DNA from: Salipiger aestuarii
Lineage (GTDB): Bacteria; Pseudomonadota; Alphaproteobacteria; Rhodobacterales; Rhodobacteraceae
DNA length: 64,000 bases
Assembly (NCBI RefSeq): GCF_003259905.1
Contig: NZ_QLMG01000006.1
Location: 62,001-126,000, forward strand
Direction of reading: 5' to 3'
Positions 15,860 to 26,029 of the stretch are shown here, piece by piece (the first letter of the stretch is position 1; each line of letters opens with the position of its first letter). The notes beneath the pieces were generated by a model that was not told where the DNA came from, made no database searches, and worked only from the letters and a program-made list of their open reading frames with translations. Made by a program: the position numbers and the translations under genes.

Positions 15860-17827
15860 ATGATAAACGAGCTTGGACATTTTGCGCTGATCCTTGCGGC
15901 CCTTGTTGCCTGCGTGCAGGCGGTGGTGCCGATGATCGGGGCGCACAAACGCTGGCCCGGCTGGATGGCCGTGGCCGAACCCGCCGCAACCGCGCAATTT
16001 CTGCTGACGCTGCTTAGCTTTGCGGCGCTGATGCATGCCTTCATCGTGTCGGATTTCTCGTTGCGGCTGGTGGTGGCCAACAGCCATTCCGCCAAGCCTT
16101 TGCTGTACAAGATCAGCGGTGTGTGGGGAAACCACGAGGGGTCGATGCTGCTGTGGGTGTTGATTCTGGCGCTGTTCGGGGCGCTGGCCGCGTGGTTCGG
16201 AGGCAATCTGCCTGCGACGTTGCGCGCGCGTGTGCTGGGTGTGCAGGCGATGGTGGGGGTGGCGTTCTTTGCGTTCATCCTGTTCACGTCGAACCCGTTC
16301 CTGCGTATGGCTGTGCCGCCGTTCGACGGGCAGGATCTGAACCCGCTGTTGCAGGATCCGGGCCTGGCGTTTCATCCGCCGTTTCTGTATCTGGGCTATG
16401 TCGGGCTGTCGTTGTGCTTCAGCTTTGCCGCGGCGGCGCTGATCGAGGGGCGGGTGGATGCGGCCTGGGCGCGCTGGGTGCGGCCCTGGACCTTGCTGAG
16501 CTGGGTCTTTCTGACCATCGGCATCGCACTGGGGTCGTGGTGGGCCTATTACGAACTGGGCTGGGGCGGGTTCTGGTTCTGGGACCCGGTCGAGAACGCA
16601 TCGTTCATGCCCTGGCTGCTGGCTGCGGCGCTGCTGCACAGTGCAATCGTGGTTGAAAAGCGCGAGGCGCTGAAAAGCTGGACGATCCTTTTGGCGATCC
16701 TGGCCTTCGGGTTTTCGCTGATCGGCACGTTCATCGTGCGTTCGGGGGTTCTGACTTCGGTGCATGCCTTTGCCACCGACCCCGAGCGCGGTGTGTTCAT
16801 TCTGGCCATTCTGGTGATTTTCACCGGCGGGGCGCTTACGCTTTACGCCGCGCGGGCGGGCACCATGCAGGCCAAGGGGGTGTTCGGTGTTGTCAGTCGT
16901 GAATCGGCGCTGGTGGCGAACAACATCCTGCTGGCGGTTGCCTGTTTCGTGGTTTTTGTCGGAACGCTCTGGCCGCTGGTGGCCGAAATGCTGTTTGACC
17001 GCAAGCTGTCGGTGGGGGCGCCGTTTTTTGACATGGCGTTCACGCCGTTCATGGTGCTGCTGGGCCTGATCCTGCCGGTGGGCGCGCTGCTGGGGTGGAA
17101 GCGGGGAAAGATGGGCCGGGCGCTGCGCCAGCTTGTGCCGGGTTTCGGGCTGGCTGTCGCCGTGGCGGGGCTGGTCTGGACGATGCAGACCGGGCGCAGC
17201 CTGTTGGGGCCGGTGGGGCTTTTCCTTGGCACCTGGCTGGTGGCGGGGGCGGCGACGGATCTGCTGACACGCGTCGGGCGGTCGCGCGATTACGCCCGCC
17301 TGCTGCGTCTGCCGCGCGCCGACTGGGGCAAGGCCGTGGCGCATGGCGGGCTTGGCGTGACCATGGCGGGCATCGCTGGGCTGATGGCCTGGCAGATCGA
17401 AGACATCCGCGCTGCCGATCTGAACACGCCCTATACCGTGGGTGCGTTCGAATTCGAGTTGCTTGGGGTGCAGCGCGTGCAGGGGCCAAACTGGTTTGCC
17501 GATCGGGGCGAGGTATCCGTGCGCCGGGATGGCGCCGAAATCGCGCATCTTTATCCTGAAAAGCGTACCTATCCGGTGGCCCGGATGCCTACCACCGAGG
17601 CGGCGATCCACGGCGGGTTCTGGCGCGACATCTATGTGGTGATCGGGGATGCGCAGCAGGGCGGCGGATGGACCGTGCGGGTGTATCTCAAGCCGCTGGC
17701 GAACTGGATCTGGGGGGGCGCTATCCTGATGGCGATCGGCGGCGCGCTCAGCCTGTCCGACCGGCGATTCCGCGTTGCCGCAGGCGCGCGCAAGGCCGTG
17801 CCCGCCGGGGAGGTGCCGGCGGAATGA
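15860..17827 (+). CDS. ccmF: Cytochrome c-type biogenesis protein CcmF (heme lyase)
   Basis: 655 residues, typical for CcmF. The chosen ATG gives a hydrophobic N-terminus (MINELGHFALILAALVACVQ); the longer frame upstream is arginine-rich and not credible. About 14-15 membrane helices are visible, with GVWGNHEGSMLLWVLIL and the tryptophan-rich WWD heme-handling motif WGGFWFWDPVENASFMPWL near residue 230. With CcmH it attaches heme to the CxxCH motif of apocytochromes on the periplasmic side (System I). The ccmH gene overlaps its stop (ATGA). The other ccm genes (ccmABCDE, ccmG, ccmI) are not in this window. Confidence 0.96.
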   Translation: MINELGHFALILAALVACVQAVVPMIGAHKRWPGWMAVAEPAATAQFLLTLLSFAALMHAFIVSDFSLRLVVANSHSAKPLLYKISGVWGNHEGSMLLWVLILALFGALAAWFGGNLPATLRARVLGVQAMVGVAFFAFILFTSNPFLRMAVPPFDGQDLNPLLQDPGLAFHPPFLYLGYVGLSLCFSFAAAALIEGRVDAAWARWVRPWTLLSWVFLTIGIALGSWWAYYELGWGGFWFWDPVENASFMPWLLAAALLHSAIVVEKREALKSWTILLAILAFGFSLIGTFIVRSGVLTSVHAFATDPERGVFILAILVIFTGGALTLYAARAGTMQAKGVFGVVSRESALVANNILLAVACFVVFVGTLWPLVAEMLFDRKLSVGAPFFDMAFTPFMVLLGLILPVGALLGWKRGKMGRALRQLVPGFGLAVAVAGLVWTMQTGRSLLGPVGLFLGTWLVAGAATDLLTRVGRSRDYARLLRLPRADWGKAVAHGGLGVTMAGIAGLMAWQIEDIRAADLNTPYTVGAFEFELLGVQRVQGPNWFADRGEVSVRRDGAEIAHLYPEKRTYPVARMPTTEAAIHGGFWRDIYVVIGDAQQGGGWTVRVYLKPLANWIWGGAILMAIGGALSLSDRRFRVAAGARKAVPAGEVPAE

Positions 17828-18282
17828 AGCGATTTCTGGTGATCCTGCTGTTTCTCTGTGGTCCGGCGCTTGCGGTGCAACCCGACGAGGTTCTGCCCGA
17901 TCCCGCGCAGGAGGCGCGGGCGCGGGAGATCTCGCAAGGGTTGCGCTGCCTTGTGTGCCAGAACGAGAATATCGACGATTCCAACGCCTCGTTGGCGCGC
18001 GATCTGCGGCTGTTGGTGCGCGAACGCATTACGGCGGGCGACAGCGATGACGAGGTGGTCGCCTATCTGGTCGACCGCTACGGGGAATTCGTGCTGCTTC
18101 GGCCAACGACGAGCGGCTGGAACTGGCTGCTTTGGGCGGCGGGCCCGCTGTTGTTTCTGTTCGCGATGGGCCTGGGGGGCGTCTATATCCGTTCCAGGTC
18201 ACGCGCGGAGGCGCCGAGCGAGGCGGTCCTCAGCCCCGAGGAACAGGCGCGCCTGCGCGACATCCTCGACGACAACCGCTGA
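17824..18282 (+). CDS. ccmH: Cytochrome c-type biogenesis protein CcmH
   Basis: 152 residues: signal peptide 1-17, a short periplasmic domain with the thioredoxin-like LRCLVCQNENIDDSNASLA (redox Cys42 and Cys45), one membrane helix near residues 100-122 (WLLWAAGPLLFLFAMGLGGVYI) and an acidic cytosolic tail. This is the short CcmH without the CcmI/TPR extension found in E. coli. It reduces or holds apocytochrome c thiols for heme ligation by CcmF. The ATGA overlap with ccmF shows translational coupling. Confidence 0.95.
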   Translation: MKRFLVILLFLCGPALAVQPDEVLPDPAQEARAREISQGLRCLVCQNENIDDSNASLARDLRLLVRERITAGDSDDEVVAYLVDRYGEFVLLRPTTSGWNWLLWAAGPLLFLFAMGLGGVYIRSRSRAEAPSEAVLSPEEQARLRDILDDNR

Positions 18283-18443
18283 GGCTGCTATGATCGGGGC
18301 AGGGTCCGCAGTTCACCCAGGCTCCGCCATTTGCTAAACCTGCCTTGCACATCGGTTTTACCCCCGGATGGATGCCCGAGGGACAAGGGCGGACCTCTCT
18401 GATCCCGGATGCGGGATGTGGTATCCGGACCCCGGAGGACCCC

Positions 18444-18944
18444 ATGAGCCGTGACGTCATTCCCCTGACCATCCACGACCTGTCTCTATTCGCCCGCCGC
18501 CTGCACGACGGGCTGAAAACACCGCCCTCGCATCTGGAATTGCTGGGCCAGATCGCCCGCGCGGCGGGCTATCGCAACTATCAGCATCTGCGCGCGCAGA
18601 CGACACCAACTCCTGAAATCGACCGCAAGCTGCTGTTGCGCGCCTTGCGCGAGTTTGATGCTGACGGGCGGTTAAGGCGGTTTCCCTCGCGCAACCGGAT
18701 GCAATTGCTGTGCCTGTGGCCGATCTGGGCGCGGCTGCCCGCGCGTGAGCCGTTGACCGAACGCCAGATCAGCGCGCGCCTCGACGCGCTATGCGCGTTC
18801 CGCGACGCGGCGCAGGTCCGGCGCACCCTCGTCGAAGGCGCTTTCGTGACCCGCACCACCGATGGGTCGGCCTATTTGCGCCGCGAACAGGCCCCGCCTG
18901 CAGAAGCGCGCGCGTTGATTGCCGAGCTGTCCGCGCGCATGTGA
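18444..18944 (+). CDS. DUF2087 domain-containing protein
   Basis: 166 residues from the ATG at 18444, preceded by a strong GGAGG; the 33-residue longer form is rejected. The N-terminal third is helical (LSLFARRLHDGLKTPPSHLELLGQIARAAGYRNYQHLRAQ). The DUF2087 domain follows from about residue 65: LREFDADGRLRRFPSRNRMQLLCLWPIWARLP, then LTERQISARLDALCAFRDAAQVRRTLVEGAFVTRTTDGSAYLR. In other bacteria this domain sits behind winged-helix transcription factors, and the C-terminal part resembles a winged helix, so a role in regulation is possible but unproven. Confidence 0.85.
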   Translation: MSRDVIPLTIHDLSLFARRLHDGLKTPPSHLELLGQIARAAGYRNYQHLRAQTTPTPEIDRKLLLRALREFDADGRLRRFPSRNRMQLLCLWPIWARLPAREPLTERQISARLDALCAFRDAAQVRRTLVEGAFVTRTTDGSAYLRREQAPPAEARALIAELSARM

Positions 18945-18964
18945 CGCCGCGTATCGCTTGACCG

Positions 18965-19002
18965 GGCTGGTCCGCCGCATGCCTCATCGCGACGGACCAG
19001 CC
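18965..19002. terminator. Long-arm hairpin between convergent genes, putative bidirectional terminator
   Basis: GGCTGGTCCG (18965-18974) and CGGACCAGCC (18993-19002) form a perfect 10-bp stem around an 18-base loop. It sits between the convergent DUF2087 gene and the acidic-protein gene. No T-run follows on either side. Confidence 0.4.
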
Positions 19003-19106
19003 GGGCCAGAAGAGCGCGGATGAATTACGAAATCACCCGCTACGAGGTGACCGGCGGCGTTGCCCTGATACCCCGGGGCGCGCCGCGTCGTTCATCTGTG
19101 GCCTGG

Positions 19107-20777
19107 TCAGGCGGCCATCACCTCTTCGACATCGTCTTCCGGCGCTTCGGAGCCGTCAAGCGCGGCCTGCTCGGCATCCTGCGCAAGCTTGCCGTAATCG
19201 TCATAGCTCAGCAGGTACTGCGCGCAATCGTCAGCGGAATCGTCCGGCCCGCCGCCTTCGACCGGCACCTCCTCAAGCGTCGATACCGTCAGGTTGTCAA
19301 AGTAGATGTCCTCGCCCGACGACGAAATATCCGAATACATATACAGCTGCACCGACGAGGCGGTCTCCAACCCTTCGGTCCATTCAAGCGAGGATTTTTC
19401 CGAGTTGATCTCCTGCCCGGTCTTGTCGCCGACCAGGGCCGTCCCCGTGTCGTTGACGGTGAACGTATCGAGATGTTCCCAGTCCGAGCCATCGACCAGC
19501 GCCCAGACCTGAAGGCTGTCGCCGCCGTAGCCACCGTTTTCGAAATATTCAGTGTGGGGCGCGCGGGCGTCCATGGCGATCTTAGCGTCGTTGCCGCCGG
19601 TGTCGACCTGGTCGAACCAGATATGCCCGTCGTCGCTGCCATCGGTGTTCAGCTCGCCATTCCTGACGTCCCAGTCGGTCCATCCCTTGATCATATCGGC
19701 CGAATTGGTGCCCCAAAAATGATCCGAGGAATCGAAATCTTCGGACGCGACCTCGGTTTCGACGGTTTCGGTGTCGTCCGAGATCACGGTTTCGGTGGTG
19801 TCGAGGAATTCGACATTGTCGATAAAGACCTGTTCGTTTGCCGAGGTGAAATCGGCGCCGATCACCATCTGGACGGTTTCGGCATCGTCAAGCGCACCGC
19901 CCGAATAGCTGAGCGTGGTGCTGTCGGCGGTGATCTGCTGGCCCGTCGTGTCACCTACGAGGGCATCGCCTTCGACATTCACTTCGAACGTGTCGAGCAG
20001 TTCCCATTGGCTGCCGTCGATCTGGACCCAGACTTCCAGACTGTCGCCGGCCCAGCCGCCGTTTTCGAAATATTCGGTGTGGGGGGCGCGGGCGTCAAAG
20101 CTGATTTCCATCTTGCCATCGACATCGACCTTGTCGAACCACAGGTTCCCGTCGTTGCAGCCGTTCGCGGCCAGCTCGCCGTTGGTGGCGTACCAGTTTC
20201 CGGAATGGGCGACGATGTCGGACTGCCAGGCATAATGGATGTCGTTGAAATCATCCTCTGCCGCGACAGTGGTTTCGTAAGCGGCGTCGTCGGACCCGCT
20301 GGCGTCGGGGTTGGTCAGTGCCAGCCCGGTGCCGGTTTCCGAGTTGACCACGCAGGTGAGCGAGTTCAGGTCGATGTCGTCGATGGTCAGCCCCTCGGCG
20401 CCGTCGATCCAGAACGTCATCGCCGCCTGATCGACGTCACCGCCGGTGGTATAGGCTTCGGTGCCGAATTCGATCTTGCAGTCATACTGGCCCTGTACCT
20501 GGGCGCCGTTGTTCAGCTGGTTCAGTGTGCCGACCGAGGCTTCGAACCCGGTGATGTTCTCGCCGTTGGATCCGATGTCTTCGCTGTACTCGGGGTTGAT
20601 GTGCAGGTCGCCGATCACCGCGTCATTGGTGAAGTTGAAGAACAGGCCGTCGATGTCGGTGTTGGCCGGATCGTCCGATGTGACGCTCAGCCACAGATTG
20701 CCTGCGTCTTCGACGATTTCAACGGTGACGGTCGGATCGCATCCGAGGGTGACGTAAGTATGCTGACCGGTGGACAT
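19107..20777 (-). CDS. Large acidic protein with two tandem ~155-residue repeats, probably secreted
   Basis: 556 residues, strongly acidic (Asp/Glu-rich, few Lys/Arg), starting after AAGGAG. An N-terminal beta-rich domain (1-160) contains three of the few cysteines. Two homologous units follow, about residues 175-327 and 346-502. Both hold DARAPHTEYFENGG (228-241; 403-416), then GDSL(E/Q)VW, a DG(S/D)xWE segment, LDTF, ALVGDxTGQ and a final (V/Y)F(I/D)DN strand, suggesting a duplicated beta-sandwich like carbohydrate- or ligand-binding jelly rolls. The C-terminus (503-556) is an acidic helical tail. There is no N-terminal signal peptide and no RTX nonapeptides, so export would need another route such as type I secretion. 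The composition and pattern argue for a real gene; the function is unknown. Confidence 0.75.
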   Translation of the reverse strand: MSTGQHTYVTLGCDPTVTVEIVEDAGNLWLSVTSDDPANTDIDGLFFNFTNDAVIGDLHINPEYSEDIGSNGENITGFEASVGTLNQLNNGAQVQGQYDCKIEFGTEAYTTGGDVDQAAMTFWIDGAEGLTIDDIDLNSLTCVVNSETGTGLALTNPDASGSDDAAYETTVAAEDDFNDIHYAWQSDIVAHSGNWYATNGELAANGCNDGNLWFDKVDVDGKMEISFDARAPHTEYFENGGWAGDSLEVWVQIDGSQWELLDTFEVNVEGDALVGDTTGQQITADSTTLSYSGGALDDAETVQMVIGADFTSANEQVFIDNVEFLDTTETVISDDTETVETEVASEDFDSSDHFWGTNSADMIKGWTDWDVRNGELNTDGSDDGHIWFDQVDTGGNDAKIAMDARAPHTEYFENGGYGGDSLQVWALVDGSDWEHLDTFTVNDTGTALVGDKTGQEINSEKSSLEWTEGLETASSVQLYMYSDISSSGEDIYFDNLTVSTLEEVPVEGGGPDDSADDCAQYLLSYDDYGKLAQDAEQAALDGSEAPEDDVEEVMAA

Positions 20778-21024
20778 GGGGGCTCCTTGAATGTCGGGCA
20801 GGACAATGTCGCGCTGCCCCTGATTTGCCCCAAATGCGCCGCAGTTTGTTGAAAATTATCGGAAACGGTTTGTTTCGAAACTGTTATGACATCAATGCAT
20901 GCTGCTGCCGCTGATTTTCGTCAGTACTGGAAACAGTCGGCCCAACAATACGCCCCCGTCCCGTCGGATTGACACGGGGTTGCGAAAATCATCCCCCATG
21001 ATCGCCGTGTCAGGGAAGATTTCG

Positions 21025-21060
21025 AAAAAAGCCGGCCCCTCTCGCAAGGGGCCGGCTTTG
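21025..21060 (-). terminator. Intrinsic terminator after gltA
   Basis: AAAGCCGGCCCCT (21028-21040) pairs with AGGGGCCGGCTTT (21047-21059), a 13-bp perfect stem with a 6-base loop. On the minus strand it is followed by a run of six T, so it ends gltA transcription. Confidence 0.9.
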
Positions 21061-21087
21061 ACAGTTGCTTCCGCTATCGCGCCGCGA

Positions 21088-22386
21088 TCAGCGGTTTTCG
21101 ATATCCGTGTAATCGCGCAGGGTGTGGCCGCGATACAATTGGCGCGGACGGCCGATCCTGTGATGCGGATCGGCCAGCTGCTCTTTCCACTGCGACACCC
21201 AGCCCACGGTGCGCGACAGCGCAAAGATCGGGGTGAACATCGACGTCGGAAAGCCCATCGCCTCCAGAATGATGCCCGAATAGAAATCGACATTCGGGAA
21301 CAGCTTTTTCTCGGAGAAATAGTCGTCTGCGAGCGCCTGCTTTTCCAGTTCCTTCGCGGTGGCAAGGACCGGGTTGTTTTCGACGCCGAGCAGATCAAGC
21401 ACCTCGTCCGCGGACTGCTTCATCACCGTCGCGCGGGGATCGAAGTTCTTGTAGACGCGGTGCCCGAAGCCCATCAGCCGGAACGGATCGTTCTTGTCCT
21501 TGGCGCGGGCGATGTATTCGGGAATCTTGTCGGGCGAGCCGATTTCCTTGAGCATTTCAAGGCAGGCCTGGTTGGCACCCCCATGGGCCGGGCCCCAAAG
21601 GCAGGCAATGCCCGCCGCGATGCAGGCGAACGGATTGGCGCCCGACGACGATGCAAGCCGCACGGTCGAGGTCGACGCATTCTGTTCGTGATCGGCGTGC
21701 AGGGTAAAGATCCGGTCCATCGCGCGGCTCAGGATCGGGTTCACATGATAAGGCTCTGCCGGCACGCTGAAACACATGTGCAGGAAGTTCGCCGCATAGC
21801 TGAGGTCGTTGCGCGGATACACGAACGGCTGGCCGATCGAATATTTGTACGCCCAGGCGGCGATGGTCGGCATCTTGGCAATCAGGCGGTGCGACGCGAT
21901 CTCGCGCTGGCTGTTGTCGCTGATGTCGGTGCTGTCGTGATAGAATGCCGACATGGCGCCGACCACGCCCACCATGGTCGCCATCGGGTGGGCGTCCCGG
22001 CGGAAGCCACGGAAGAAATACTGCATCTGTTCGTGCAGCATGGTGTGGCGGGTGATGGTGTTCTCGAATTTCTCAAGCTCGCCCGACGACGGCAGTTCAC
22101 CATAAAGCAGCAGGTAGCACACTTCGAGGTAATGCGATTTCTCGGCCAGCTGGTCGATGGGATAGCCGCGGTGCAGCAGCTCACCCTTGTCGCCGTCGAT
22201 AAAGGTGATGGTGCTGTCGCAGCTGGCGGTCGACGTAAAGCCCGGATCGTAGGTAAAGACATCGGCCTGTGCATAAAGCTTTCGGATATCAAGAACATCC
22301 GGGCCCGCAGTTGGCGAATAGAGCGGCAGTTCGATGCTCTGACCGTTGATCGTGAGCGTTGCGGTTTTGCTCGGGGTGTCAGCCAT
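21088..22386 (-). CDS. gltA: Citrate synthase (type II-like)
   Basis: 432 residues from the ATG at 22386; a 21-residue upstream extension is rejected because MADTPSK is the usual start of this enzyme. Visible: the N-terminal zinc-less beta domain, [30 protein letters not shown], the catalytic histidine regions [18 protein letters not shown] and [14 protein letters not shown], and a C-terminal [17 protein letters not shown]. It condenses acetyl-CoA and oxaloacetate to citrate in the cytosol. It lies 106 bases downstream of gltX on the same strand. An intrinsic terminator follows. Confidence 0.97.
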   Translation of the reverse strand: MADTPSKTATLTINGQSIELPLYSPTAGPDVLDIRKLYAQADVFTYDPGFTSTASCDSTITFIDGDKGELLHRGYPIDQLAEKSHYLEVCYLLLYGELPSSGELEKFENTITRHTMLHEQMQYFFRGFRRDAHPMATMVGVVGAMSAFYHDSTDISDNSQREIASHRLIAKMPTIAAWAYKYSIGQPFVYPRNDLSYAANFLHMCFSVPAEPYHVNPILSRAMDRIFTLHADHEQNASTSTVRLASSSGANPFACIAAGIACLWGPAHGGANQACLEMLKEIGSPDKIPEYIARAKDKNDPFRLMGFGHRVYKNFDPRATVMKQSADEVLDLLGVENNPVLATAKELEKQALADDYFSEKKLFPNVDFYSGIILEAMGFPTSMFTPIFALSRTVGWVSQWKEQLADPHHRIGRPRQLYRGHTLRDYTDIENR

Positions 22387-22492
22387 GCTAGTCTCGTTCC
22401 TTTCGAAAGGGGGCCGCGGACACCGGGTGGTGCCCTGGCAATCAATCACATGGCCTGTCGAAACGCTGGAGTGAGACCCCGAAAGGGCGCGA

Positions 22493-23905
22493 TCACGTCT
22501 CGGAGGCCGCTGCCTGCTCGATCCGAAGAATAGCTTCTTCGCGGCCGAGCACCAGCATCATGTCGAATACGCTCGGAGTGACGGTACGGCCTGCGAGTGC
22601 GGCGCGCAGCGGACCGGCAATCTTGCCGAACTTGGTTCCCTGCGCCTGTGCGAACTCGGCCATCGCCCCTTCGAGATCTTCCCGCGTCCAGCTAACACTT
22701 TGCAACTGCGGCGTCAACTTGACCAGTATACCACGGGATACAGGATCAAGCGCCTTTTGCGCCTTCTCATCCATGTCGACCGGGCTGTCCGCCAAAATGA
22801 AATGAGCCTTTTCAAGCAGTTCCGGAAAAGACTTGGATCGCTCTTTCAGGCAGTACATGCCGCGCAGCATGGTGTCTTTCTTTGCCTGCGTCAGCGCGGG
22901 CAATGCTGCGGCTGCAAGGTAGCCGTCGATTTCATGCAGCAGCGCGGCATCGTCACCCGCGGCGATGTGCTGACCGCACAGATTCTCGAGCTTCTTGAAA
23001 TCCAGCCGCGCCGGTGCCTTGTTGATTCCCGACAAATCGAACCACTCCTTGGCTTGCGCGTCGGTAAAGAACTCGTCGTCGCCGTGGCTCCAGCCCAGGC
23101 GCGCAAGGTAGTTGCGCATGCCCGCCGCCGGGTAGCCGAGTTTCTGGTATTCATCCACGCCAAGCGCGCCGTGGCGCTTGGACAGTTTCTTGCCATCGGG
23201 GCCGTGGATCAGCGGGATGTGGGCGTAGACCGGCAGCGGCCAGCCCATCGCCGTGTAGATGCCCATCTGGCGCGCGGCGTTGTTCAGGTGATCGTCGCCG
23301 CGAATGACATGGGTGACGCCCATGTCATGATCGTCCACCACCACGGCCAGCATGTAGACCGGCGTGCCGTCCGAGCGCAGCAGGATCATGTCGTCAAGCT
23401 GGTCGTTGCGGATCGTGACGCGGCCCTGAACCTCGTCTTCGATGACGGTTTCACCGTCCCTGGGGGTCTTGAGCCGGATCACGAAGGGCGCATCGGGGTG
23501 CGTGTCGGGGGATGCATCGCGCCAAGGGCTTTGGAACAGCGTCGAGCGGCCTTCTTGCTTCGCCTTTTCCCGAAATGCGGCGATTTCTTCCTGCGGGGCA
23601 AAGCACTTGTAGGCAGCGCCCTGAGCGAGCAGTTGCTGGGCGATCTCGGCATGGCGGTGCGCGCGGTCGAACTGGCTGATCACGTCGCCATCGTGATCGA
23701 GGCCCAGCCAATCCAGCCCGGACAGGATCGCCGCTGTCGCTTCGGGGGTGGACCGGGCGCGGTCGGTGTCTTCGATACGCAGCAGGAAATGGCCGCGACG
23801 CCCGCGCGCATACAGCCAGTTGAACAGCGCCGTGCGTGCGCCGCCGATGTGCAGGTAGCCCGTGGGGGACGGTGCGAAACGGGTGACAACGGGTGCGGCG
23901 GACAT
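22493..23905 (-). CDS. gltX: Glutamate--tRNA ligase
   Basis: 470 residues. The class I HIGH motif is [19 protein letters not shown] (HIGG), and KLSKRHG is the KMSKS loop. A cysteine-poor insert and an all-helical anticodon-binding domain follow. It charges tRNA(Glu), and in alphaproteobacteria also tRNA(Gln) for the amidotransferase route. Many alphaproteobacteria carry two gltX copies, so a non-discriminating or mischarging paralogue cannot be excluded. It is divergent from comEC, with 81 bases between the two start codons, and precedes gltA on the same strand. Confidence 0.96.
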   Translation of the reverse strand: MSAAPVVTRFAPSPTGYLHIGGARTALFNWLYARGRRGHFLLRIEDTDRARSTPEATAAILSGLDWLGLDHDGDVISQFDRAHRHAEIAQQLLAQGAAYKCFAPQEEIAAFREKAKQEGRSTLFQSPWRDASPDTHPDAPFVIRLKTPRDGETVIEDEVQGRVTIRNDQLDDMILLRSDGTPVYMLAVVVDDHDMGVTHVIRGDDHLNNAARQMGIYTAMGWPLPVYAHIPLIHGPDGKKLSKRHGALGVDEYQKLGYPAAGMRNYLARLGWSHGDDEFFTDAQAKEWFDLSGINKAPARLDFKKLENLCGQHIAAGDDAALLHEIDGYLAAAALPALTQAKKDTMLRGMYCLKERSKSFPELLEKAHFILADSPVDMDEKAQKALDPVSRGILVKLTPQLQSVSWTREDLEGAMAEFAQAQGTKFGKIAGPLRAALAGRTVTPSVFDMMLVLGREEAILRIEQAAASET

Positions 23906-23912
23906 GGGGATC

Positions 23913-23928
23913 TTAACCTCTCGGTAAC
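23913..23928. promoter_or_regulatory. CtrA-box-like sequence in the gltX/comEC divergent region
   Basis: TTAACCTCTCGGTAAC reads as TTAA-N7-GTAA, one base away from the TTAA-N7-TTAA consensus for CtrA. It is about 60 bases before comEC and 8 bases before gltX. CtrA controls competence and GTA genes in Rhodobacterales, which makes the position suggestive, but one mismatch in an 8-base consensus is weak evidence. Confidence 0.3.
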
Positions 23929-23986
23929 CAGAAATGGCGTATGACGTCAGGTATCCCTCTAACCAGCGGACGGCGCAGGGGCAAGT

Positions 23987-26029
23987 ATGCGGCAGATCCT
24001 ACAGCGGTGCGAGGGCGCGTTGATCGGGCAGCGCGGGCACCTGTTCCCTTGGGTGCCAGTGGCGCTTGGTTGCGGGATCGGGCTGTACTTCCTGATGGGG
24101 TCCGAACCGCTGACGTGGGGTCTGTCGCTGGCGGCGCTCTTTGGGGGCGGTCTGCTGGCGCTGTCGCGGCGGCTCGGGGTGGGGCACGCGCCCCTGGCCG
24201 TCGCGATTGGCCTGCTGGCCTGCGGTGTCGCGCTGGCGGGCGCACGCGCGCACCTGATCGCAGCGCCGCAATTGTGGTTTCGCTATTACGGGCCGATCGA
24301 AGGACGGGTGGTAAAGATCGACCGCTCGGCGTCGGATGCGCTTCGGCTGACACTCGACCGGGTTGTGCTCAGCCGCATGGCGCCGGACGACACGCCGGCG
24401 CGCGTGCGGGTATCGCTGCATTCCAGGACGTCATTCCTGGAGCCGGGACCGGGGATGCGGGTGATGATGACAGGCCACCTTGGCCCGCCCGGCGGCGCCG
24501 CCGAACCCGGCGGTTTCGATTTTCGGCGTCACGCCTGGTTCCTCAGGCTTGGCGCCGTTGGCTACACCCGCACCCCGGCGCTGTTGCTGGAACCCGCGCA
24601 AGGCGGGCAGTGGATCTCGCGTATGCGCATGGGCCTATCGGCGCGGGTTCAGGCGGCGCTGCCCGGCGAGACCGGGGCCTTTGCCGCCGCCATCATGACC
24701 GGCGATCGCTCTGGCATGTCCCAACAAAGCATTCAGGCGCTGCGCTACAGCAACCTTGCGCATCTGCTGGCGATCTCGGGGTTGCACATGGGGTTGCTGG
24801 CGGGGTTCGTCTTTGGCGCCGCGCGCATCGCGTTTCTGCTGCCGCCAGGGGCGCGTCATCACTGGCCGGGCAAAAAGATCGCCGCTGGAATCGCGCTGCT
24901 GGCATCGGCGGGTTACCTTGCGCTGTCGGGGGGCAATGTCGCCACCGAACGCGCATTTGTCATGGTCGCGGTGATGCTCATCGCAGTCATCCTGGACCGG
25001 CGCGCCTTGTCTTTGCGGGCCGTCGCGCTGGCCGCGATCATCGTGCTGTTGCTGCGACCCGAGGCGTTGCTGGGGCCGGGATTCCAGATGTCGTTCGCGG
25101 CCACCGTGGCGCTGGTGACGGTCTTTGGCTTGCTGCGAAATTTCGGGATCGAACGCGAAGCGCCGGGCTGGGCGCGCCCCGTCCTGACGCTGGTGGTCTC
25201 GTCCCTGACCGCATCGTTCGCGACGGCGCCCATCGCGATGGCACATTTCAACCTGCTCTCGCATTACGGGCTGGTGGCAAACCTTGTCGCGGTTCCGGTG
25301 ATGGGGATTCTGGTGGTGCCCATGGCCGTGGTGGCGGCCTTGCTGATGCCGTTCGGGCTGGACGCGCCCGCGATGTGGCTGATGAAGCTGGGGCTGGACT
25401 GGATTCTGTTGGTGGCGACGACGGTGTCGGGATGGGAAGGATCGCTCGGCCACGTCATGGCGCCGGGTCCGGTCGTGTTGCCGTTGCTGGCCATGGGCGG
25501 ACTTTTTCTGTGTCTCTGGCAGGGACGGCTGCGTTGGGCAGGGCTTGCGCCGATGGCGCTGGCGGTCGTGCTGTGGCCGCTTTCACAACGCCCGGATCTG
25601 CTGATCGCCGACACCGGAACTCTTGTGGGTGCGATGACCGCCGAGGGTCGCGCCCTGTCGCGTGCGAAGGGGGCCGGGTTTCTTGGCGGAGTCTGGCTGG
25701 AAAACGACGGCGCGTCTACAGATCAGGCCGAGGCCGCTGCGCTTTGGCCAGGTGGAAGCGCGGATCGCACCGCCCGGATCCAGCTCGCCGGGCTGAGGGT
25801 GACCCATCTGCAAGGCAAACGTGCAGCCGAAGCGTTCAAAGGGTGCCCGATACCGGAAATCGTGGTGTCCAGCGTCGATCTGCCCGAGATGCCGGGCTGC
25901 GACGTCTATGACCCCAAGCGGCTGCGCGATACAGGCGCAGTCGCGGTCTGGCTGGGCGAGGACGGGGCGCGCTTTGTCACCGCGAGCGGCGCGCGGCTCT
26001 GGCATGAGCCGCGACGCGGGCGTCAGTAG
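23987..26029 (+). CDS. comEC: ComEC/Rec2 family DNA-uptake channel
   Basis: 680 residues. An N-terminal DUF4131-like region has two membrane helices followed by an OB-like soluble part ([20 protein letters not shown]-type strand). The competence core begins at about residue 210, with the signature [20 protein letters not shown] and [19 protein letters not shown], and spans about eight helices. A C-terminal domain from about 525 corresponds to the degenerate metallo-beta-lactamase-like portion, without a clear HxHxDH motif. ComEC carries single-stranded DNA across the inner membrane during transformation. A longer overlapping frame on the same strand is spurious. Its stop overlaps the convergent lexA stop by 7 bases. 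Confidence 0.93.
   Translation: MRQILQRCEGALIGQRGHLFPWVPVALGCGIGLYFLMGSEPLTWGLSLAALFGGGLLALSRRLGVGHAPLAVAIGLLACGVALAGARAHLIAAPQLWFRYYGPIEGRVVKIDRSASDALRLTLDRVVLSRMAPDDTPARVRVSLHSRTSFLEPGPGMRVMMTGHLGPPGGAAEPGGFDFRRHAWFLRLGAVGYTRTPALLLEPAQGGQWISRMRMGLSARVQAALPGETGAFAAAIMTGDRSGMSQQSIQALRYSNLAHLLAISGLHMGLLAGFVFGAARIAFLLPPGARHHWPGKKIAAGIALLASAGYLALSGGNVATERAFVMVAVMLIAVILDRRALSLRAVALAAIIVLLLRPEALLGPGFQMSFAATVALVTVFGLLRNFGIEREAPGWARPVLTLVVSSLTASFATAPIAMAHFNLLSHYGLVANLVAVPVMGILVVPMAVVAALLMPFGLDAPAMWLMKLGLDWILLVATTVSGWEGSLGHVMAPGPVVLPLLAMGGLFLCLWQGRLRWAGLAPMALAVVLWPLSQRPDLLIADTGTLVGAMTAEGRALSRAKGAGFLGGVWLENDGASTDQAEAAALWPGGSADRTARIQLAGLRVTHLQGKRAAEAFKGCPIPEIVVSSVDLPEMPGCDVYDPKRLRDTGAVAVWLGEDGARFVTASGARLWHEPRRGRQ

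Noticed and set aside
15314-17611. A 765-residue minus-strand frame across the holin and ccmF genes
   Set aside because: Antisense to ccmF with strong heme-lyase motifs on the plus strand; the product is Arg/His/Gln-rich and unlike real proteins.
19020-20852. A 610-residue plus-strand frame opposite the acidic repeat protein
   Set aside because: Both strands are open. The minus-strand product has internal repeats, balanced strand pattern and a good ribosome binding site; the plus product has no recognisable domain and mirrors codons of the repeats.
23941-25911. A 656-residue plus-strand reading frame overlapping comEC
   Set aside because: Out of frame with comEC, Arg/Ala/Gly-rich and without domain signals. 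It is a shadow of the GC-rich comEC gene, whose frame carries the ISGLHMG competence motif.
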